Of a DNA stretch of 64,000 nucleotides, positions 41,439 to 49,298 are shown piece after piece; position 1 is the first letter of the stretch, and every line of letters starts with the position of its first letter. The position numbers and the translations under genes are program-made. The notes under the pieces were generated by a model, which worked only from the letters and a program-made list of their open reading frames with translations, did not search any database and had not been told where the DNA came from. This DNA is from Streptomyces sp. NBC_01016. Lineage in GTDB: Bacteria; Actinomycetota; Actinomycetes; Streptomycetales; Streptomycetaceae. Location: contig NZ_JAPEOQ010000001.1 of NCBI RefSeq assembly GCF_026341035.1, positions 248,001-312,000 on the forward strand, given 5' to 3'.

Positions 41439-42566
41439 TCAGGCGCGCGAGGCGAGACCCAGGTAAACGGCGGCGAAATCCGTGACGGCGATCAGCTCCG
41501 CGAGGGTCTCCAGGTCGCTGCCCTCCTCCGGTTCCAGCTCGCTGATGGCGATGTCGTGCGACAGCGCGAGTTCGCGGGCCGCGGGTGCGGCGGTGAGGCC
41601 GCCGGCCGGCCGGTCGCGCAACAGGACGACGCGGGCGCGCAGCATCTGGACCTCCTCGACGCGGTCGCGGAAGAAATCCTCGGGGTCGGCGCCGGCGGCC
41701 AGGTCGCCGGTGAGGAGCGCGCCGTGGGCGACCATCGCCTCGGGCAGGTCCGCGGCGAGCGCGGGGTACCCGGCGAGCTCGGCGATGGCGGCGGCGAAGC
41801 GACGGCCCGCCGGGCCCGCGGCGGCGCCCTCGGTCCAGATCAGCGGGAGCGCCTCTGCGAGCTCGGCGGCGAGCGTCTTGGCCGGGTTGCTGTACGTGGC
41901 GATGGCCGGGCCGCAGCGCTCGGCGACCTGGTCGAGGCGGTCGGCGACCTTCTCGAGCGTGTCCGGCGCGGCCGGGAGGAGGCCCGTGCGGTCGAGCAGC
42001 GCGAGGAGGGGCGTGAGCAGCGCCCAAAGCGCGCCCGGCGCGGAGGCGGCCGCGGGTTCGTCCTGCTCGTACGGGGCCGTGGCCATCGGTACGAAGAGGC
42101 CGTGCGCCCCTGCCACGGCTTCGGTCAGCGGGGCGCCGGAGGGGCAGACCGCGACGGCCGTGACGCCGCGCCGGTACGCCTGCTCCACGAGGAGCGAGAG
42201 GCTCGGCTCCGTGCCGTCCGGGGTGGCGATCAGGAGGAGGTCGACCGAGCCCGCCCAGCCCGGCAGCTCCCAGCGCAGCGCGCCCGCAGCGGGGGCCACG
42301 CCGGTGGGGCGCAGGCGGACGACCGGGGAGGCCGCGCCTGCCAGGCGCCCGATGAGGTCGGCGACACCCGCGGCGGCCGTGCCGGGACCCGCGATCAGGA
42401 CGGCGCGGGGGCGGCCGTCGGGCTTCAGGTCGGCGATGCCGGCCTCTGCCGCGTGCCGGGCCGCCGTGCGGACGCGGGCGCCGGCTTCTGCGGCGCCGCG
42501 CAGCAGGCCGCGGCGGTCGGCCCTGGCCAGTGCGTCCGGGTCGTCCAAGAGCGATTCGTCGAACAT
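41439..42566 (-). CDS. SIS-domain protein (PGI/PMI-like, TobH/Rv3256c-type)
   Basis: 375 residues, starting 'MFDESLLDDPDALARADRRGLLRGAAEAGARVR' (shown in part). Two SIS-type sugar-isomerase subdomains: 'RPRAVLIAGPGTAAAGVADLIGRL' and 'VDLLLIATPDGTEPSLSLLVEQA', plus a PMI-like C-terminus ('SNPAKTLAAELAEALPLIW', 'LRDR'). Homologues sit between manA and manB in mycobacteria and streptomycetes. It may be a phosphosugar-binding regulator or isomerase; key catalytic residues of bifunctional PGI/PMI are not obvious. It is 70 bp upstream of manA in the same direction. Confidence 0.82.
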   Translation of the reverse strand: MFDESLLDDPDALARADRRGLLRGAAEAGARVRTAARHAAEAGIADLKPDGRPRAVLIAGPGTAAAGVADLIGRLAGAASPVVRLRPTGVAPAAGALRWELPGWAGSVDLLLIATPDGTEPSLSLLVEQAYRRGVTAVAVCPSGAPLTEAVAGAHGLFVPMATAPYEQDEPAAASAPGALWALLTPLLALLDRTGLLPAAPDTLEKVADRLDQVAERCGPAIATYSNPAKTLAAELAEALPLIWTEGAAAGPAGRRFAAAIAELAGYPALAADLPEAMVAHGALLTGDLAAGADPEDFFRDRVEEVQMLRARVVLLRDRPAGGLTAAPAARELALSHDIAISELEPEEGSDLETLAELIAVTDFAAVYLGLASRA

Positions 42567-42676
42567 GGCGTCGGGCCTCCTGCGGGGCGTGGTGGAGGGT
42601 CAGGGCCTGTCCGGGTGTCCGGCGGATCGGGTCCCATGCGGGCGGCCCTGATCCGTCGGCGCCGGTGAGGTCCTAG

Positions 42677-42884
42677 GGCCTGTCTTCAAACTCCCGTCGT
42701 CGCCCGGAGGGCGGCCCGGCGGCGTAATGGGGCCTCCCCTGCTCGAGCGAAGCCGAGAGCTTGGGGAAGCGTGCGATCGCAAGGCGCCGGGAAGTCCTAG
42801 TAGCGGAGCTACTCGGGCTTTTCGGCAACGCCGCGAGCGTGCGTGCCAGACGCCGCCGGGCAGACGGAAGTTTGAAGACAGGCC
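42677..42884. mobile_element. MITE-like element, copy 2 (long mosaic form), flanked by CTAG
   Basis: 208 bp between CTAG at 42673-42676 and CTAG at 42885-42888. Ends match copy 1 in inverted orientation (GGCCTGTCTTCAAACTCCCG at left, complement with one change at right). Compared with copy 1, about 105 bp of extra sequence sits in the middle, including GCTCTCGGCTTCGCTCGAGC (reverse strand), a dispersed Streptomyces repeat, and a GTAGCGGAGCTAC hairpin. The right CTAG contains the stop codon of the Trm112-like gene. Confidence 0.82.
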
Positions 42885-43055
42885 CTAGGCGGGGCGGCGC
42901 GCCTCGTCGATCAGGAGGACGGGGATGCCGTCGCGGACCGGGTAGGCCAGGCCGCAGTCCTTGCCGGTGCAGATCAGCTCGGCATCGGCCTCCTTGAGCG
43001 GGGCGTGACAGGCCGGGCAGGCGAGGATCTCCAGGAGGCCGGCTTCGAGCGGCAT
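42885..43055 (-). CDS. Trm112-family small zinc-binding protein
   Basis: 56 residues: a Trm112/YcaR-type zinc ribbon with Cys13-x2-Cys16 ('[11 protein letters not shown]') and Cys29-x4-Cys34 ('ICTGKDCG'), then '[18 protein letters not shown]'. Trm112 proteins activate methyltransferases; bacterial ones are of unclear role but are commonly encoded between manB and the SIS gene in actinobacteria. The ATG at 43055 has CGGAGGG upstream. The TAG stop is inside the CTAG that borders the MITE-like element, which separates it from the SIS gene. Confidence 0.88.
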   Translation of the reverse strand: MPLEAGLLEILACPACHAPLKEADAELICTGKDCGLAYPVRDGIPVLLIDEARRPA

Positions 43056-43246
43056 GGTTTCCCTCCGGGGGTGAGTGGGGTTCGGGTGCGATGCACCTTG
43101 TGCGGTGGCCGGGTGGCCGACCGGGGTGCGGCGCTGGTCACCAGCCTACCGGCGGAGGCGGTGCCGTGGCCGGGGCCTTCCGGTGAGCGTGCGCCGCGCC
43201 GGGATGTGGGGGCGGGCTGCCCAGGCTCAGCCGGGCTTGACGCCAC

Positions 43247-43295
43247 GGGGCTCCGCCCCGGACCCCGCTGCTCAATCGCCGCAGGGGCTTGATTT
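43247..43295 (+). repeat. Dispersed repeat, copy B
   Basis: A GGGGCTCCGCCCCG hairpin (43247-43260) is followed by CTCAATCGCCGCAGGGGCTT (43271-43290). It matches copies at 58111-58164 and, in part, 1850-1873, and sits just downstream of the manB stop (43302, minus strand). Confidence 0.7.
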
Positions 43296-43301
43296 GGAGC
43301 C

Positions 43302-44669
43302 TTAGCCCCGGATGATCGCCAGGACCTCGTCGCGGGTTTTTTCCATCGTTGGGGTGTCCCGGGCCTCCGTGTTCAGGCGGAGCAGCGGTTCCGTGTTGGA
43401 CGGGCGGACGTTGAACCACCAGTCGGTCGCCGTGACCGTCAGGCCGTCGAGCTCGTCCGTCGTGATGCCCTCGCGGCCCGCGTACGCCGCCTTGATCGCG
43501 GCGAGGCGGTCGGTCTGGTCGGCGACCGTGGAGTTGATCTCGCCGGAGGCCGCGTAGCGGTCGTAGGAGGAGACCAGGGCGGAGAGCGGGCCGTCCTGGC
43601 CGCCGAGCGCCGCGAGGACGTGGAGCGCCGCCAGCATGCCCGTATCGGCGTTCCAGAAGTCGCGGAAGTAGTAGTGCGCGGAGTGCTCGCCGCCGAAGAT
43701 CGCGCCGGTGGTGGCCATCTCCTGCTTGATGAACGAGTGGCCCACGCGCGTGCGCACGGGCGTGCCGCCGTTCTCCTTCACGACCTCCGGCACGGTCCAG
43801 GAGGTGATCAGGTTGTGGATGATCGTGCCCGAGCCGCCGTTTCGCGCGAGTTCGCGGGCGGCGACCAGGGCGGTGATCGCGGACGGGGACACCGGGTCGC
43901 CGTTCTCGTCCACCACGAAGCAGCGGTCCGCGTCCCCGTCGAAGGCGAGGCCGAGGTCGGCGCCCTCGGCACGCACGCGTGCCTGGAGGTCCACGATGTT
44001 CGCCGGGTCCAGCGGGTTCGCCTCGTGGTTCGGGAACGTGCCGTCCAGCTCGAAGTACATCGGCACGACGTCGAGCGGCAGTCCTCCGAGGACCGTCGGG
44101 ACCGTGTGCCCGCCCATCCCGTTGCCCGCGTCCACCACGACCTTCAGCGGACGGATCGCCGTCAGGTCGACCAGGCCGCGCAGGTGCGCCGCGTAGTCCT
44201 GCAGCGTGTCCCGCCGCGTGACGGTCCCAGGCGTGGCGGCCGGCTCCGGGGCGCCCGACGCGCTCCACTCCTCGGCCAGCCGGCGGATCTCCGCGAGGCC
44301 CGTGTTCTGACCGACCGGCGCCGCGCCCGCCCGGCACATCTTGATGCCGTTGTACTGCGCCGGGTTGTGCGAGGCCGTGAACATGGCGCCGGGCAGGTCG
44401 AGCGCGCCCGACGCGTAGTACAGCTGGTCCGTCGAGCACAGGCCGATCTCGGTGACGTCCGCGCCGAGGGCGGCGGCCCCGCGCGCGAACGCCCTCGTCA
44501 GGCCGGGCGAGGAGGGCCGCATGTCATGACCCACGACGATCGCGGAGGCGTCCGTCACCCGCACGAACGCGGCGCCGAACAGCGCGGCGAGCTCCTCGTC
44601 CCACTGGTCCGGGACCACCCCACGCACGTCGTACGCCTTCACGATCTGCGACAGATCAGCAGCAGCCAC
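43302..44669 (-). CDS. manB: Phosphomannomutase (phosphoglucomutase superfamily)
   Basis: 455 residues from GTG at 44667-44669 with AGGAGGG upstream. Converts mannose-6-phosphate to mannose-1-phosphate. The phospho-serine loop 'MFTASHNPAQYNGIK' gives Ser100; the metal loop 'DGDADR' gives Asp244, 246 and 248; the sugar loop is 'GGEHSAHYYF' and the phosphate loop 'VRPSNTEPLLRL'. All four active-site loops are intact. It acts between ManA and the ManC-like transferase at 58177-59259. A longer frame to 44783 has no family support. Confidence 0.95.
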   Translation of the reverse strand: MAAADLSQIVKAYDVRGVVPDQWDEELAALFGAAFVRVTDASAIVVGHDMRPSSPGLTRAFARGAAALGADVTEIGLCSTDQLYYASGALDLPGAMFTASHNPAQYNGIKMCRAGAAPVGQNTGLAEIRRLAEEWSASGAPEPAATPGTVTRRDTLQDYAAHLRGLVDLTAIRPLKVVVDAGNGMGGHTVPTVLGGLPLDVVPMYFELDGTFPNHEANPLDPANIVDLQARVRAEGADLGLAFDGDADRCFVVDENGDPVSPSAITALVAARELARNGGSGTIIHNLITSWTVPEVVKENGGTPVRTRVGHSFIKQEMATTGAIFGGEHSAHYYFRDFWNADTGMLAALHVLAALGGQDGPLSALVSSYDRYAASGEINSTVADQTDRLAAIKAAYAGREGITTDELDGLTVTATDWWFNVRPSNTEPLLRLNTEARDTPTMEKTRDEVLAIIRG

Positions 44670-44778
44670 GGTCTGCCCAGCCCTCCTGGAGTCCTGCACG
44701 GACCCACAAAGTACCTGGCCGCACTGACAGCGGATCGTGAACCCCTCATTCCTCCCGAGGAACCCGACCTCCCACGTC

Positions 44779-44816
44779 CTCACTGGTCACAGAAGTACTC
44801 AGCTGTGACCGGTGAG
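44779..44816 (-). terminator. Hairpin after the lactate permease gene
   Basis: CTCACTGGTCACAG (44779-44792) pairs with CTGTGACCGGTGAG (44803-44816) with one mismatch, 12 bp beyond the permease stop. Confidence 0.7.
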
Positions 44817-44828
44817 TACCGACATCGC

Positions 44829-46445
44829 TCACGGCAGCATCCACCCCAGCACCGCCGTGCTCTGCCCCCACACGATCAGACACATCACCAGCAGCAGCCC
44901 GGCGCTCCATGGCAGCACCTTGCGCAGCAGGTCGCCCTCCCGGCCCGCGAGGCCGACCGCCGCGCAGGCGATCGTCAGGTTCTGCGGCGAGATCATCTTG
45001 CCGAGGACGCCGCCCGAACTGTTCGCCGCGGCAAGGAGTTCCGGCGAGAGGCCCGACTGCTGGGCGGCCGTCACCTGGAGAGCGCCGAAGAGGGCGTTGG
45101 CCGAGGTGTCGGATCCGGAGACCGCGACGCCGAACCACCCCAGGACCGGTGACAAGAAGGCGAGCCCGGCGCCCGCGGCCGCCACGAAGTGCCCGATGGT
45201 GGCGGCCTGTCCGGACAGGTTCATGACGTATGCGAGGGCCAGCACGCTCGTCACCGTCAGGATCGCGAACCGCAGTTCGTGCACGGTGCCGAACCACTCA
45301 CGCACCGCATCGCGCGCGTGCACCCCGATCACGACCGCGGTGAAGACGCCCGCGATCAGTACGAGCGTGCCGCCGGTGGAGACGAGCGGCAGCGTGAAGA
45401 TGTTGCCGCCCACGGGCTTGCCGCTCGGGTCGGCGACGTTCAGGAAGGGCCAGTCGAAGACCCAGTTGGCCTTGGCGAGCCAGTCCTTGATGGCGGGGAT
45501 CTGCGCCAGGGAGAAGATCACGACGATGAGCGCGTACGGGGCGTAGGCGCGCAGCACCTCGGACCGCGCGTCCTCCTCGTCGAGGTCCTCACTGCGTACG
45601 CCGGTCAGGACGGCGGCGCGTACGGGCTCGGCGGCCGGCCTGCGCGCGTGCGGCACCGCGACGAGGGCGCCGGCGCCCACCAGGGCGGCGCCGATGTCGG
45701 CGAGTTGGGCGGACACGTAGTTGGAGGCCACGAACTGGGCGACGGCGAAGGCGAATCCGCACGCGAGGGCAGGCACCCAGGTCTCGCGCAGGCCCCGCTT
45801 GCCGTCCACCAGGCCGACGAGCACGAGCGGCACCACGAGGGCCAGCAGCGGCGTCTGACGACCCACCACAGAGGCGACGGCGTCCAGCGGAAGGCCCGTC
45901 ACCTGAGCCAGCGTCACGACCGGCGTGCCCATGGCCCCGAAGGCGACGGGCGCCGTGTTGGCGACGAGCGCGACGACCGCGGCCTTCACGGGGTCGAAGC
46001 CGAGCGCGACCAGCATCACCGAGCAGATGGCGACCGGCGCACCGAATCCGGCGAGCGCTTCCAGTAGCGCGCCGAAACAGAACGCGACGACGAGCGCCTG
46101 GATGCGCGGATCGTCGGAGAGCCGCCCGAAGGAACGGCGCAGGATGTCGAAGTGCCGGGTGCGCACCGTCATCCGGTACACCCACAGGGCGTTGACGACG
46201 ATCCACATGATGGGGAAAAGACCGAAGACCGCGCCCTGTGCGGCGCTGGAGACGGTCTGCCCAAGGGGCATGTCGTACACGAGCCAGCCGACGGCGGCTG
46301 CCACGGCGAGACCGATCAGGCCCGCCCGGTGCGCCTTCATGCGCACGGCGCCGAGCAGGACGAGGACGGTCACGAGCGGCAGGGCCGCGACGAGGGCGGA
46401 CAGGCCGAGCGAGCCGCCTACGGGCTCCAATTGCTGGACGAACAC
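44829..46445 (-). CDS. lctP: L-lactate permease (LctP family)
   Basis: 538 residues from GTG at 46443-46445 with GGGAGG upstream. About 12-14 membrane segments. Family signatures are 'FGALLEALAGFGAPVAICSVMLVALGF', 'TAPVAFGAMGTPVVTLAQVTGL', 'GWFGVAVSGSDTSANALFG' and 'ANSSGGVLGKMISPQNLTIA'. It imports lactate or glycolate by proton symport. No lactate dehydrogenase or regulator is adjacent. It sits between manB and the DUF3499 gene as a single-gene unit. Confidence 0.92.
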   Translation of the reverse strand: MFVQQLEPVGGSLGLSALVAALPLVTVLVLLGAVRMKAHRAGLIGLAVAAAVGWLVYDMPLGQTVSSAAQGAVFGLFPIMWIVVNALWVYRMTVRTRHFDILRRSFGRLSDDPRIQALVVAFCFGALLEALAGFGAPVAICSVMLVALGFDPVKAAVVALVANTAPVAFGAMGTPVVTLAQVTGLPLDAVASVVGRQTPLLALVVPLVLVGLVDGKRGLRETWVPALACGFAFAVAQFVASNYVSAQLADIGAALVGAGALVAVPHARRPAAEPVRAAVLTGVRSEDLDEEDARSEVLRAYAPYALIVVIFSLAQIPAIKDWLAKANWVFDWPFLNVADPSGKPVGGNIFTLPLVSTGGTLVLIAGVFTAVVIGVHARDAVREWFGTVHELRFAILTVTSVLALAYVMNLSGQAATIGHFVAAAGAGLAFLSPVLGWFGVAVSGSDTSANALFGALQVTAAQQSGLSPELLAAANSSGGVLGKMISPQNLTIACAAVGLAGREGDLLRKVLPWSAGLLLVMCLIVWGQSTAVLGWMLP

Positions 46446-46591
46446 GTGCGCCTCCCGGAATCCCGGAGTCGGGTGGCGAAATCGTCGTGTCCTCAACAAT
46501 CGCGGGTCAACGCGTACGACTGTGAAGATCCCGTGAAGGGGGCTGATCTACAAGGAAGTTGACCGAGGAAGTCGACTGGCCGCCGGCCCGG

Positions 46592-46969
46592 TCAGTTGTC
46601 GGGCGAGCGCAGCACACGGAGGTGGCCACGGCGCGCGACCTCCATGGGGTCCGCGGCGCGCGGCCCCGAGCCGCCGGCCTCGGCCGCGCGCTCCTGGGGG
46701 CGGGCCGCCTCGCGCACGGCGTTGGCGAGTGCCTCCAGGTCGTCCCCACTGGGGCGGCTGGGACCGCTGGTGTCGGCGAGGCGGACGACCTCCCAGCCAC
46801 GCGGCGCGGTGAGGCGCTCGGAGTGCTCGGCGCACAGGTCGTAGCAGTGGGGTTCGGCGTAGGTGGCGAGCGGGCCGAGGACCGCGGTCGAGTCGGCGTA
46901 GACGTACGTCAGCGTCGCGACGGCGGGACGGCCGCAAGCGGTGCGCGAACAGCGACGTACAGGGCTCAC
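46592..46969 (-). CDS. DUF3499-family protein
   Basis: 125 residues from GTG at 46967-46969. The N-terminal part has a likely metal-binding set: Cys7, Cys12, His41, Cys42, Cys46, His49 ('RRCSRTACGRPAVATLTYVY', 'EPHCYDLCAEH'), then 'LTAPRGWEVVRL' and a low-complexity tail. This pattern is the actinobacterial DUF3499 family. Function unknown; conserved next to the metallopeptidase-fold gene and upstream of manB in actinobacteria. Confidence 0.88.
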   Translation of the reverse strand: MSPVRRCSRTACGRPAVATLTYVYADSTAVLGPLATYAEPHCYDLCAEHSERLTAPRGWEVVRLADTSGPSRPSGDDLEALANAVREAARPQERAAEAGGSGPRAADPMEVARRGHLRVLRSPDN

Positions 46970-47227
46970 AGCGTTGGACGGTACCGCACTCTTGAGCGGG
47001 CCGCGACGACTCTCCCCGAGGTCACCCCACCGTGTCGTGGCGTGACACGGCGCACACCACCGCGCGCGGGCGCCCCGATGACCTGCGTCTACCCCGGGTT
47101 GTGCGCCCCATGCGGCAGTTGAAAGCGGTCACCACTCGGGGCATATAGCGCCAATTGCCGCGAGATCATCGATCCGGGAAAGAAGTTGAATCAGCCCCAA
47201 GATTGGCTTGATCGGTCAGGAAGCGAC

Positions 47228-47776
47228 ATGGAGCGCTCCGGCAGGCGCCGCCCCGCTTCCGGCGCCGCGGAGGACTACGCTGCGTCAGTGATGGAAAGGC
47301 CAGTCAACACAGACGACGCGGTTTCGCCGCCCTCCGGGGAACCGTGCCCGCCGCGCCGCCGCGACCGGCACGGCCGGGGCATGCGCGGCCCCGTGGCGCC
47401 GCCGCAGGTGCCGCTGTCCGCGAGCCGTGCCGAGGCCTTCTCCGACCTCGTACAGGACTCCGTGGAGCGCCTGGAGCGGCGCTGGCCGCAGCTCGCCGAG
47501 GTCGACTTCCTGATTCTGGACGTGCCCCGGCTGACGGCCGAGGACGAGGCGTGGGTCGGCGGCACGGTGCCGCTCGGCGGCACGGTACCCGCGCAGGAGG
47601 ACACCCCCGCGCGCGTGGTCATCTACCGGCGCCCCGTGGAGATCCGCACCAAGGGGCGCGAGGAGCAGGCGGCGCTCGTGCACGAGGTCGTCGTCGAGCA
47701 GGTCGCGGAGGTCCTGGGGCTCACCCCGGAGACCGTGGATCCCCGCTACGGGGACTACGGAGACGGCGAGGACTGA
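47228..47776 (+). CDS. Metallopeptidase-fold protein with a degenerate zinc motif
   Basis: 182 residues from the ATG at 47228 (AGGAAG 4 nt upstream). A basic, disordered N-terminus (1-60) precedes a zincin-like domain of the PF06262 type: 'FSDLVQDSVERLERRWPQLAEVDFLILDVP' (in part), 'ARVVIYRRPVEIRTKGREEQAALVHEVVVEQVAEVLGL'(in part) and 'ETVDPRYGDYG'. The HExxH helix reads His152-Glu153-Val-Val-Val156, so the second zinc-binding His is replaced and catalysis by the classical mechanism is unlikely. It is divergent from the DUF3499 gene. Confidence 0.82.
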   Translation: MERSGRRRPASGAAEDYAASVMERPVNTDDAVSPPSGEPCPPRRRDRHGRGMRGPVAPPQVPLSASRAEAFSDLVQDSVERLERRWPQLAEVDFLILDVPRLTAEDEAWVGGTVPLGGTVPAQEDTPARVVIYRRPVEIRTKGREEQAALVHEVVVEQVAEVLGLTPETVDPRYGDYGDGED

Positions 47777-47788
47777 CCCCGCCGCCCC

Positions 47789-47849
47789 GTAGGCAGCCGC
47801 CTTCTTTACGTAGGCAGCCGCTTCTTTATGTAGGCAGCTACTTCTGCAC
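47789..47849. repeat. 20-21-bp triple repeat over the DUF5719 stop codon
   Basis: Three units starting GTAGGCAGC (47789-47809, 47810-47829, 47830-47849). The third contains the DUF5719 stop (CTA at 47838-47840) and its last codons. The other two are non-coding duplicates of the gene end. Confidence 0.8.
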
Positions 47850-49298
47850 CACCGAGAGGTCCTCGTCCGCCTTCGGTACCGACACCATGCCCCGGTCGTC
47901 CGGCAGCGTCTGCACCGTGAACGCGGGGACGGATCCCTGCTTCCTCTCCAGCATCCGCGAGCCGTGGACCGGGCCGCCGGACACCGGCTCCACCGTCAGC
48001 GCGTAGCTGCCCTTCAGGCCGGACGGGACGGGCGGGGTGACCGACATGGTCGTGCCGCCCTTGACCGTGTACTCCTTCGTGGTCGCCGTGCCGCCCTCGG
48101 TGCCCGGGGACGCGGTGACCTTGACCTTGCCGGTCGACTCGGGGGCGGTCAGGGCGAGCGTGGAGCCCTTGGAGCGGTTGTCGGCGACCGTGGCGCGCGC
48201 GCCGATGCTCCGCGTGGCCGGGATGAACGCGGTCTCCTGGTCGGCGCCCTTGCCGCGCGTGACGCGCAGGGCGGCCACGACCGGCACGGAGCCCTCGGAG
48301 GGCGTCAGGATCAGCGACCCCGCGTCGCCGCGCGTCACCGCGCCGAGGTCGACGGCCGTGGTCATGCCCGACTTCAGGTGCAGCGTGTCGTGCCCGGCGG
48401 GCGCGATCTTGCCGCTGGAGGTCGCGAGCCGGACCTTCAGGTCGGCGTCGTCCTGCCCCGGTGCGAAGGCGACCAGGCGCACGTTCTTGGCGTCCTTCGG
48501 GATGCCGGGCAGCACGAGGGACGCGGCCGGGTCGGCGACGGCGGGCAGCCAGTCCCCGCCCTGCTTCTCGTCCACGTCCGACAGGGCCGCCCCGACCCGG
48601 CCGCTGCGCGCGGTCACGTGCAGCGTGAGGTTCGTGTACGCCTTGTCGGTCAGCGTCGACAGCAGCACGGGGACGCTGGAGTGCGGCCCTACGGTGATGC
48701 CCTCGCCGACCTCGGACTTGATGGCCCCTTCGGGGCCGTACATCTGCACGTCCACGACCGCGGCCTCGTCGTCCGGGTTCGTGAGGTGGACGTAGTCGCT
48801 GCGGCCCTTGGCGGTGCTGGCGCCGGGGAAGTAGAAGTCCGTGTCGGGCTCCGAGCAGTTCACCCCGAGCAGGCCGCGGCCCGATCCTGCGGTCACGCTG
48901 GTCGTCTGCTGGACGGTCCAGCCGGGCGCGAGGGGGCCGTCGGCGGTGCCGGTCAGGGCGGGCGCCTCGGCCCCTGTGGCGTCGCCCGCGACGGGCGTGC
49001 CGGGCTTCTTCGGGGTGACGACCGCCTTGCCCTTCTTGCCGCCCTTGGCGGGCATCAGCTCGGCCGTGCCGGAGCCCTCAGTGCCCTTGGTCTCGGGCGT
49101 GTACGAGGTGTACGCGGTCTCGGCCAGGTCGGACTGGCTGGGCTCCGGGCACAGCAGGCTGGAGCGCTCGACAGGGAGGCGCGCGGCGGCCGCGTTGCCA
49201 GACGTGTCGTCCTCGCCGGGCGTGGTGGCCGCGGCGAAGCCCGTGACGGCGGCCAGGGCGGTCACGGCGGCGATCAGGGACAGGGTCGTGCGGTTCAC
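47838..49298 (-). CDS. Secreted DUF5719-family protein
   Basis: 486 residues from GTG at 49296-49298 overlapping the preceding gene by 4 bp. A signal peptide ('LSLIAAVTALAAVTGFAAATT', in part) is followed by a Lys/Gly-rich spacer and tandem beta domains ('DFYFPGASTAKGRSDYVHLTNPDDEAAVVDVQMYGPEG', in part). The sequence is typical of the extracytoplasmic DUF5719 proteins always encoded after the large GT2 membrane glycosyltransferase in actinobacteria. Probably works with it at the cell surface; the biochemical role is unknown. Confidence 0.85.
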   Translation of the reverse strand: MNRTTLSLIAAVTALAAVTGFAAATTPGEDDTSGNAAAARLPVERSSLLCPEPSQSDLAETAYTSYTPETKGTEGSGTAELMPAKGGKKGKAVVTPKKPGTPVAGDATGAEAPALTGTADGPLAPGWTVQQTTSVTAGSGRGLLGVNCSEPDTDFYFPGASTAKGRSDYVHLTNPDDEAAVVDVQMYGPEGAIKSEVGEGITVGPHSSVPVLLSTLTDKAYTNLTLHVTARSGRVGAALSDVDEKQGGDWLPAVADPAASLVLPGIPKDAKNVRLVAFAPGQDDADLKVRLATSSGKIAPAGHDTLHLKSGMTTAVDLGAVTRGDAGSLILTPSEGSVPVVAALRVTRGKGADQETAFIPATRSIGARATVADNRSKGSTLALTAPESTGKVKVTASPGTEGGTATTKEYTVKGGTTMSVTPPVPSGLKGSYALTVEPVSGGPVHGSRMLERKQGSVPAFTVQTLPDDRGMVSVPKADEDLSVVQK

